Assembly: GCA_964569055.1 (NCBI GenBank) | Contig: CAZMSZ010000239.1 | Coordinates: 1 to 11,738, forward strand | Direction: 5' to 3' | DNA: 11,738 bases | Source of the DNA: JAWLGW01 sp964569055 | GTDB lineage: Bacteria > Planctomycetota > J058 | Part shown: piece by piece, positions 6,579-11,738 of the stretch | How the letters are laid out: the number at the start of each line of letters is the position of its first letter | How positions within the stretch are numbered: the first letter of the stretch is position 1 | Notes under the pieces: model-generated | What the model was told of the DNA's origin: nothing | The model's input: only the letters and a program-made list of their open reading frames with translations | Database searches by the model: none | Program-made: the position numbers and the translations under genes

Positions 6579-9212
6579 GAGCCGCTGCGCCTCGAACACC
6601 GCGAGGGCCTGGGCGCCGGTCAGCTTGGCCTTGCCCAGGGCGTAGCCCGCGGCCTCCCACACCCCCTCGTCCTCGTGGGCCAGGGCGCCGAGCAGCGCCT
6701 GGAACACGTCGTCGGAGACCGCGCTCCCCTTGAGCACGTCGCCGATCGCGCGGGGCAGGGCGCGCCGCAGCTCGATGCTGTTGGTCTCGTCGCGGAACTC
6801 GCGGACCATGACCTCGAGCGCGGGGCCCGACGCGGCGGGGCCGATCGCCGAGATCGCCTCGAGGCAGGCCAGCCGGACGGAGTCGGGGCGCCCCGCGTCG
6901 CGGCGGACGTTCCGGCTCAGGGCCATGGCCGCCGACGAGATGTCGAACTGGCTGTGCCGGCGGTCGAGCGAGGCGATCGCGTGGGCGGCGCGCTCGGCGA
7001 TCTTGTCCGAGCGGGCCTTCTCGTCGCGCTGGTCCGCCTCGCTGCCGAAGGCGCGGCCGAGCTTGTCGGCCAGGGTGGCCTTGTCGACCGCCGGCGTGAG
7101 CACGTCGAGCGCCCGGCCGTCGTCGACCAGCGACTGCATCTCCGACTCCCGCTCCTCGGGCGTGAGCACCATCACCTTGACGGGCGCGGTCCGGTAGTCG
7201 GCGCGCAGCTCATCGATGAACTGGTAGGCCAGGGGCTCGTCGCCCGCCGGGTCGACCTCGTCCTCGAGCGTGCGCGTGTTGAGCTCGGTCGACACGATCA
7301 CGAGGTCGTGGCTGGGGAAGGCCCGCGCCCGCGCCAGGCCCTCGCGGCCGCCGGCCAGGCCGAAGGTCATGTAGCCGAGGTCGCGCAGCATGCCGACGAG
7401 CTTGTTGCGGTTGTGGCGGTCGCGCTCGACCACCAGCACCACCCGCTGCCCGCTCTCACCCAGCGCGTCCACGAGGTTGGTCATGACCTCGTTGGCGCCC
7501 GAGAAGCTCGCCTTCGGGTTGAGGTGGGCCAGCGCGATCGCCGCGGCGTAGCGGACCCGCTTGTCGCCGTAGGTCAGCGCCGCCGACAGCGCCTGCCCGC
7601 CCGTCATGACCTGGTCGTCGCGGCCGGCCAGCGGGTTGGCGCTGAACGACTGCGAGACGAGGCTCGACTGGCGGAACGCGAGCACCCGGCCGTCGGCGCC
7701 GTGCTGCGACACGCGCCGCGGCCGGCGCCGGGGCTGGTCGTCGTCGAGCGAGGGGGCGTCGTCGTCGTCGAGCGAGGGGGCGTCGTCGTCGTCGAGCGCG
7801 GGGGCGTCGTCGTCGGCCGGGGCGGGCGTGGGCTGATCGTCCTCCACCCGGGTCGGCTTGGGCGTGTCGCTCGAAGAGGCGGGCTGGCGCGCCGGCGCGG
7901 GGGTCGGCGCGCGCCGCGGCGCGGGCGCGGGGGTCGAGGCCGCGGCGCTCGCCGCGCGCTCGGGCTCGGGCAGGAAGGACACCGGGCCGCCCGTCGCGAG
8001 GAACGCGTCGTCGAGCTCGAGCTCCTGCAGCCGCTCGATCAAGAACACGGCCACCGGCGCGCGCTGGTCCGCGAGCGCCTTGCCCAGGCCGGCCAGCAGC
8101 GCCTCGGGGCCGCGGCTGGCGACGAGCATCTTCGCCTTGGCGAGGCGCGACTGCATGTCGCGCATCTGCTCGAGCGACTCCTCATCGACCTCGCCGCCGC
8201 GATCGGCGATCTGCTGGGCGACGCGGAGGCTCTCCTCGATCTCGGTGTACTGCTGCCCGTAGATGTTGAGCAGCTCGGCCCACAGGACCTGATCGTCGGG
8301 GGCGACGCTCAGCCCGTCGTAGGCGTACTCCTCGGCCACCTCCTCGTTCCAGCGGAACCGCGGCACGGTGCGCCGCGTGAGGCGGCCGTCCTGCCACTTC
8401 CACACCACGTGCTCGTGGTAGCGGTTGCCGAGGAACAGCGGGTGCTCGCGGTAGAACGCGTCGGCCACCCGCGCGAACGACTCCGCGGTCGAGAAGCCGG
8501 GGTCGCCGATGGCCTGGATCGCCTTCTGCGCGGCCTGCTTGACGTGGGGGTCCTGCGTGCGCTCCGCCAGGCGCTTGAGCGGCGGGATCGCGCGCACGTC
8601 CTTGGTGTGGCCCAGGATCGCGGCGGCGTTCTGCTGCAGCATGAGGTCGCCGTCGGCCTCGAGCAGCTCGATCACCGCCAGCGTCCCCTCGTCGCCGAGG
8701 CGCGCCAGGAGCTGGATCGCGGTCACGCGACGCTCGTCCTCGTGGCGATCCTTGAGCACGTCGACCAGGAGCGGCACCACGTAGTGCCCGTACTTGGCGA
8801 TGATCCGCTCGGTGGTGACGATCCGCTCCATGAAGTCTTCGGACCACAGGCCGTTGAGCTCCTCGCGGAGCTTCTCCTCGTCCTGACGCTCCCGGACCGC
8901 GCCCTGCTCGGCCGCCTTGAGCAGGCGCTCGGCGACGGTGGCCAGGCGGCCGCCGCGGGCGAGCACCTGCACCCAGAAGCGGTAGCCCGCCTCGTCGCGG
9001 TAGCGCAGCGCGGTCTCGTGGTCGGGGCGCGCCTTGAGCACGTTCGTGAAGTGCGCCTCCGCCTCCTCGAACCGACCCTGCTCGAACGCCGCAACGCCGT
9101 TGCGGAACTCGGTGTCGGGGTCCTGAGCGCGAGCCGGGCTCGCCCACATCGTGAGGCAGACCGCCGCGAGGATCACGATCCCACGACGAACGAGCCGCTT
9201 GCTTGCCTGCAT
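6573..9212 (-). CDS. Exported TPR/HEAT-repeat protein with an embedded degenerate receiver domain
   Basis: This 879-residue protein starts with a signal peptide (positive n-region, hydrophobic 11-22, cleavage likely after ARA at 29), so it should act in the periplasm or outside. A TPR-like unit lies at about 34-76 (GVAAFEQGRFEEAEAHF). HEAT repeats cover about 130-236. A helical segment runs 300-400, and a Pro/Ala linker with acidic DDDDAPSL repeats fills 413-493. HEAT repeats resume at 536-588 and 755-879. Between them, residues 590-722 read as a response-regulator receiver fold (VVLVVERD, DLVIVSTEL, KVMVLTPE, DVLTPA). The phosphoacceptor Asp is replaced by S641, the second acidic-pocket residue is R597, and the usual Lys of the LTKP motif is missing, so it should not be phosphorylated. 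A scaffold or protein-binding role is inferred. GGGAGG (9217-9222) lies 4 bases before the ATG. A sigma70-type promoter lies upstream. Confidence 0.88.
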   Translation of the reverse strand: MQASKRLVRRGIVILAAVCLTMWASPARAQDPDTEFRNGVAAFEQGRFEEAEAHFTNVLKARPDHETALRYRDEAGYRFWVQVLARGGRLATVAERLLKAAEQGAVRERQDEEKLREELNGLWSEDFMERIVTTERIIAKYGHYVVPLLVDVLKDRHEDERRVTAIQLLARLGDEGTLAVIELLEADGDLMLQQNAAAILGHTKDVRAIPPLKRLAERTQDPHVKQAAQKAIQAIGDPGFSTAESFARVADAFYREHPLFLGNRYHEHVVWKWQDGRLTRRTVPRFRWNEEVAEEYAYDGLSVAPDDQVLWAELLNIYGQQYTEIEESLRVAQQIADRGGEVDEESLEQMRDMQSRLAKAKMLVASRGPEALLAGLGKALADQRAPVAVFLIERLQELELDDAFLATGGPVSFLPEPERAASAAASTPAPAPRRAPTPAPARQPASSSDTPKPTRVEDDQPTPAPADDDAPALDDDDAPSLDDDDAPSLDDDQPRRRPRRVSQHGADGRVLAFRQSSLVSQSFSANPLAGRDDQVMTGGQALSAALTYGDKRVRYAAAIALAHLNPKASFSGANEVMTNLVDALGESGQRVVLVVERDRHNRNKLVGMLRDLGYMTFGLAGGREGLARARAFPSHDLVIVSTELNTRTLEDEVDPAGDEPLAYQFIDELRADYRTAPVKVMVLTPEERESEMQSLVDDGRALDVLTPAVDKATLADKLGRAFGSEADQRDEKARSDKIAERAAHAIASLDRRHSQFDISSAAMALSRNVRRDAGRPDSVRLACLEAISAIGPAASGPALEVMVREFRDETNSIELRRALPRAIGDVLKGSAVSDDVFQALLGALAHEDEGVWEAAGYALGKAKLTGAQALAVFEAQRLE
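7735..7815 (-). repeat. 24-bp tandem repeat encoding acidic DDDDAPSL units
   Basis: Two exact 24-base units (7747-7770, 7771-7794) and diverged partial copies on each side encode DDDAPAL, DDDDAPSL and DDDDAPSL, ending LDDDQPRRRPRR. This makes a strongly acidic block followed at once by a basic one. It sits in the flexible linker between the N-terminal and C-terminal halves of the HEAT protein. It looks like a recent slippage expansion. Acidic Asp repeats can bind calcium, but no specific motif is visible. Confidence 0.85.
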
Positions 9213-9265
9213 GGATCCTCCCTGAGGAACGGAGGTCGCGCCCCTCCGCGCGGAAGTGGGGGCGG

Positions 9266-9295
9266 ATCATACAGTTGTGCGCGACGCGCAGTCAA
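9266..9295 (-). promoter_or_regulatory. Sigma70-type promoter of the HEAT-repeat gene
   Basis: On the minus strand TTGACT (-35, 9295-9290) is followed after 18 bases by TATGAT (-10, 9271-9266). Each hexamer matches the consensus at five of six positions, which is striking in such GC-rich sequence. The predicted start of transcription is near 9259, giving a leader of about 47 bases that carries the GGGAGG ribosome binding site. It probably drives the HEAT gene and perhaps rluB and the lipoprotein gene. Confidence 0.8.
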
Positions 9296-9428
9296 GCGCC
9301 TCACCGGTCAGCGTCGTGTCATCGCCCGGTCGCCCAGAATCGGCCGTCCGGTTCGCCGCGGCCGGCCGGCAGCGGGTCCGATCCGCTTGCGAGCACTGAC
9401 GTTGCGACGCGCGGCCGCCGACGAGGGC

Positions 9429-9437
9429 TGGTATCCT
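9429..9437 (+). promoter_or_regulatory. Possible extended -10 promoter immediately before larC
   Basis: TGGTATCCT fits the extended -10 pattern TGnTATnnT. No -35 at standard spacing is seen; TTGCGA at 9402-9407 is 24 bases away. The predicted transcription start is near 9444, only about 4 bases before the larC ATG, and no Shine-Dalgarno is visible. Together this suggests a near-leaderless transcript. The evidence is a single weak hexamer. Confidence 0.4.
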
Positions 9438-9447
9438 GCCGCCCGTC

Positions 9448-10635
9448 ATGCGGACCGTCTACTTCGATCTCGTGGGCGGAGCGGCCGGGGACATGCTCCT
9501 CGCCGCCCTCATTGATGCGGGCGCCGCCGAGGCGGAGGTCGCCCGGGCCATCGCGGGCCTGGGCCTCGGCGCGCGGATCGAGACCTGCTGCGAGGGGCGC
9601 CGCCACCTGCGCGCGCGCCGGTTGCAGGTGCTCGCGCCCGACGAGGACCATCCGCACCGCAGGCTCGCCGACGTTCGCACCATCATTACGGCGGCCGACC
9701 TGCCCGCTCGAGCGCGCGCCCGCGCCCTCGCCGCGTTCGAGGCGCTCGCCCGCGCCGAGGGGCGCGTGCACGGGATCGCGCCCGAGGAGGTCCACTTCCA
9801 CGAGGTCGGCGCGATCGACTCCATCGTCGACACGGTCGGAGTGGCCGTCGCGCTCGAGTCGCTCGGGATCGAGCGGGTGGAGGCCTCGCCCCTCCCCGTG
9901 GCCCGCGGGACCATCGCCAGCGCCCACGGGGTGATCCCCCTCCCGGCGCCCGCGGTGCTCCACCTCGCCGAGGCGGCGGGCGCGCCGATCGAGGGGCGCG
10001 CCGGCGGCGGCGAGTGGGTCACGCCCACCGGCGCCGCGCTCCTCACCGCCCTCGCCGCGCGCTTCGGCGAGCACCCGCCGCTGCGCGTCCGCGCGGTCGG
10101 GCTCGGCGCGGGCACGCGGGTCAACCCGCCCGAGCTCCCGCCCAACCTCGTGCGCGCGGTGGTGGGCGAGCTCGACGACGCCGCCGCCGGCGGCGAGCCG
10201 CTGTGGGTGCTCGAGGCCAACCTCGACGACCAGAGCGCCGAGCACACCGCGTATCTGATCGACGCGCTGCTCGCCGCCGGCGCGCGCGACGCGTTCCTCA
10301 CCCCGGTGATCATGAAGAAGGGCCGCCCCGGCGTGGTCGTGACCGCGCTCGCCGCGCCCGCCGAGGCGGACGCGCTCGAGGCGCTGATCCTGCGCGAGAG
10401 CAGCAGCCTCGGCGTCCGCCGCCGCCTCGAGGCCCGCCGCGCGCTCCCGCGCGAGGAGCTCACCGTCGAGACCGCCCACGGCGCGGTGCGGGTCAAGCTC
10501 GCCACGCGCCCCGACGGCCGGCGCACGGCGGCCCCCGAGTTCGAGGACTGCGCCCGCCTCGCCCGCGCGGCGGCCGTCCCGCTCGACGTCGTCTACCGCG
10601 CCGCGCTGCGCGCGGCCGAGGACCGGCTGGCCTAG
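9448..10635 (+). CDS. larC: LarC, nickel insertion protein for the lactate racemase (NPN) cofactor
   Basis: LarC is the CTP-dependent nickel chelatase that inserts Ni into the pyridinium-bisthiocarboxylate mononucleotide, the last step in making the cofactor of LarA-type racemases. The 395 residues match the family's usual length (about 390-420). Family features are the N-terminal YFDLVGGAAGDMLLAALIDAG, EVHFHEVGAIDSIVDTVG at about 114-131, a TPTGAALLTALA segment, LEANLDDQSAEHTAYLIDALL, and PVIMKKGRPG in the C-terminal part. The gene is one continuous frame, unlike Lactobacillus plantarum larC, which needs a programmed frameshift to join LarC1 and LarC2. The ATG at 9448 is the only reasonable start, because the family N-terminal motif begins at once. 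It is divergent from the HEAT gene. No larA, larB or larE is in the window. Its stop overlaps that of the convergent gene by four bases. Confidence 0.93.
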   Translation: MRTVYFDLVGGAAGDMLLAALIDAGAAEAEVARAIAGLGLGARIETCCEGRRHLRARRLQVLAPDEDHPHRRLADVRTIITAADLPARARARALAAFEALARAEGRVHGIAPEEVHFHEVGAIDSIVDTVGVAVALESLGIERVEASPLPVARGTIASAHGVIPLPAPAVLHLAEAAGAPIEGRAGGGEWVTPTGAALLTALAARFGEHPPLRVRAVGLGAGTRVNPPELPPNLVRAVVGELDDAAAGGEPLWVLEANLDDQSAEHTAYLIDALLAAGARDAFLTPVIMKKGRPGVVVTALAAPAEADALEALILRESSSLGVRRRLEARRALPREELTVETAHGAVRVKLATRPDGRRTAAPEFEDCARLARAAAVPLDVVYRAALRAAEDRLA

Positions 10636-11297
10636 AACGGCAGGATCAGCCCGCCCGAGCCGCCCGCGGGCGGCACGTCGGTGCCGGTCATCAGCCGGCG
10701 CGCCTCGCGCATGGCCTCCAAGAACGTCTCGGGCGTCAGCTCGGCGATCGGGGTGGTCTCGATCAGGAGCTCGGGCCCGTCGAAGTGCCAGATCTCGACC
10801 TCGGGCGGGCGCGGCTCCTCGCCCTCGGCGGTCGGCGCGACCTCGTGGTGCCACATCAGGTAGCTCGCGTAGTCCTGGACCGCGGGGACGGCCAGGATCC
10901 GCGCCCGGAACGCGTCGGGGTCGGCGGGGTGGCGAGGGTCGGTGCGGTAGACCACCAGCGGCCACTCGTAGCGCTCGGCCTGCTGCATCGCCTGCCAGCG
11001 GTGCTCGCGCCAGCGCACGTACCCCTCGCCGAAGAACACCGAGCGGAGCAGGTCGGCGGGGAGGAGCGCCCAGACCAGGAGCGCGAGCAGCGCCGCGGCG
11101 GCGAACGCGAGCTTGCCCCGGTGGGCCCGCCACCCCGTCGGCGGCTCGGGCGCGGTCCCGATTACGCGTGGCGGGGCGCCTCGCCCGCGGAACTGCGCGG
11201 GGGAGCCGAGCCCAACCGTGGGCTCGCGCTCGGGCGGCTGCGCCCGCGAGGGCCGATCCTCCTCCGGAAAGAAGCCGCCTCGTGTCGCGCGCGTCAT
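10632..11297 (-). CDS. Single-pass membrane protein with a degenerate thioredoxin-like outer domain
   Basis: This 221-residue protein is one I do not recognise by name. Residues 1-62 are charged and Pro-rich, probably cytoplasmic and disordered. A membrane helix covers about 63-84, and the rest should be extracytoplasmic. The outer part has a thioredoxin-like layout: a helix with QAMQQAERYEWP, strand LVVYRTD, a segment ending VPAVQDYASYLMWHHEV, then EVEIWHFDGPELL and TPETFLEAMREARRL, like the beta-beta-helix end of thioredoxin folds. There is no CxxC (the protein has no Cys), so it would not be an oxidoreductase. This fold call is inference. The start at ATG 11297 is chosen for GGAGGT (11304-11309) 6 bases upstream; an open frame continues further upstream but is Ala/Arg/Gly noise. 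It lies 158 bases after the ABA4-like gene, and its stop overlaps that of larC. Confidence 0.8.
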   Translation of the reverse strand: MTRATRGGFFPEEDRPSRAQPPEREPTVGLGSPAQFRGRGAPPRVIGTAPEPPTGWRAHRGKLAFAAAALLALLVWALLPADLLRSVFFGEGYVRWREHRWQAMQQAERYEWPLVVYRTDPRHPADPDAFRARILAVPAVQDYASYLMWHHEVAPTAEGEEPRPPEVEIWHFDGPELLIETTPIAELTPETFLEAMREARRLMTGTDVPPAGGSGGLILPF

Positions 11298-11303
11298 GCC
11301 CTC

Positions 11304-11309
11304 ACCTCC
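11304..11309 (-). promoter_or_regulatory. Ribosome binding site deciding the start of the 221-residue membrane protein
   Basis: GGAGGT on the minus strand, within GGGAGGTGAG, lies 6 bases before ATG 11297. It supports this start over the longer open frame reaching to 11633, which would overlap the ABA4-like gene. Confidence 0.7.
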
Positions 11310-11393
11310 CGGCGCGCGCCCGAGCAAGCCGTCGGCCACACGCGCGCGCGTGACCGCGCCGAGGTTCGAGGCGCGGCGGAGCCGAGGAGGTGA

Positions 11394-11446
11394 CGCAAGA
11401 GGGCGGTCCTCGGGACCTGCTGCGTCGCTTGACGCGCCCTCTCGCG
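11394..11446 (-). terminator. Terminator-like inverted repeat after the ABA4-like gene
   Basis: CGCAAGAGGGCG (11394-11405) pairs with CGCCCTCTCGCG (11435-11446) at 11 of 12 positions. A smaller hairpin, GGTCC-TCG-GGACC (11405-11417), lies within it. On the minus strand the fold begins 9 bases after the stop of the ABA4-like gene. No U-run follows, so it may be a non-canonical GC-type terminator or an RNA stabiliser. Confidence 0.45.
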
Positions 11447-11455
11447 TTCGCGCCG

Positions 11456-11738
11456 CTACGACGGCTCCACCCCGAGCTCGGGCTCGGGCTCCAGCGCCGT
11501 GACCCGCCGCAGGGCGGCCCGCAGCGCCAGGTAGAGCAGCAGCCCCGAGGGGCCCGCCACCAGCGTCAGCAGCAGGCAGGGGAGCACGACCCAGCGGGAG
11601 ATCCCCAGCCGCGTCGCGTCGCGCGCCTGCCACGCGCCCACGAACAGGTCGAACACCATGAAGTGGACGAACGCGATCAGCACCGCGATCGGCCGCGCCA
11701 TGACCGCGACCGCGCCGTCGAGGCTCGCGAACCCGCCG
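11456..11738 (-). CDS. ABA4-like (DUF4281) membrane protein, 5' end beyond the window
   Basis: The visible 93 C-terminal residues match the ABA4-like family. FASLDGAVAV comes before FVHFMVFDLFVGAWQARDA, then ISRWVVLPCLLLTLVAGPSGLLLYLALRA; the FDLFVG and PCLLLT...GPxGLLLY segments are the family's signature and form membrane helices. A short ATG-started version (81 residues from 11701) would cut into the family domain. The frame stays open to the right edge and keeps matching, so the gene is partial and the true start is outside. Full members are usually around 140-150 residues. The family is named after plant ABA4, needed for neoxanthin formation; the role of bacterial members is not established. 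The tail (ALEPEPELGVEPS) is acidic. Confidence 0.85.
   Translation of the reverse strand, partial: GGFASLDGAVAVMARPIAVLIAFVHFMVFDLFVGAWQARDATRLGISRWVVLPCLLLTLVAGPSGLLLYLALRAALRRVTALEPEPELGVEPS

Noticed and set aside
6675..9515. A 946-codon plus-strand open frame antisense to the HEAT gene
   Set aside because: Low-complexity Val/Leu/Gly/Arg composition with no motif. The minus-strand frame has a signal peptide, HEAT repeats, a ribosome binding site and a promoter.
9319..11133. A 604-codon minus-strand open frame antisense to larC
   Set aside because: No family features, and it conflicts with the clear LarC motifs on the plus strand and with the 221-residue gene.
11429..11460. TTGACG as a -35 element for a plus-strand promoter
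   Set aside because: No -10 at 16-19 bases, and it would point against the ABA4-like gene. It lies inside an inverted repeat better read as a transcript end.

Overview
This is a very GC-rich chromosomal segment (roughly three quarters G+C by eye, with almost every wobble base G or C). It comes from a bacterium that joins Hanks-type kinases to formylglycine-generating-enzyme (FGE/SUMF1-like) domains and exports large TPR/HEAT proteins. That style is typical of Planctomycetota and Myxococcota. No taxonomic marker gene is present, so the lineage is inference; I lean towards Planctomycetota. The run of exactly 100 N at 5188-5287 shows this is a draft scaffold.

Left arm (1-4622, + strand): one 1445-residue membrane-spanning Ser/Thr kinase. 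Its order is a helical GspE-N-like module, a Pro/Ala linker with two repeat arrays, the kinase domain, one membrane helix, a long alpha-helical extracytoplasmic stalk, and an FGE-like domain that lacks the catalytic cysteines. A 212-base convergent intergenic region with inverted repeats follows.

Middle (4623-9212, - strand): three genes in one direction. An exported 879-residue TPR/HEAT protein with an embedded degenerate receiver domain is transcribed from a clear sigma70-type promoter at 9266-9295. After a 130-base spacer rich in dyads comes an RluB-type 23S rRNA pseudouridine synthase with a long, basic, repetitive tail interrupted by the assembly gap. A small lipoprotein with its own strong ribosome binding site begins 19 bases later.

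Right arm (9448-11738): larC (nickel insertion into the lactate racemase cofactor) is divergent from the HEAT gene and has a possibly near-leaderless start. It converges on a 221-residue single-pass membrane protein with a degenerate thioredoxin-like outer domain; the two stop codons share one CTAG. Upstream of that, also on the - strand, is an ABA4-like (DUF4281) membrane protein whose 5' end lies beyond the window.

The genes do not form one recognisable pathway. The themes are envelope-facing signalling or scaffold proteins (kinase-FGE, HEAT/pseudo-receiver, lipoprotein, thioredoxin-like protein) mixed with two housekeeping or cofactor genes (rluB, larC). No RNA gene, CRISPR array, insertion sequence or phage gene is visible. 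The most unusual items are the exported pseudo-receiver inside HEAT repeats and the T-[ML]-[QE]-L-D array beside the kinase domain.
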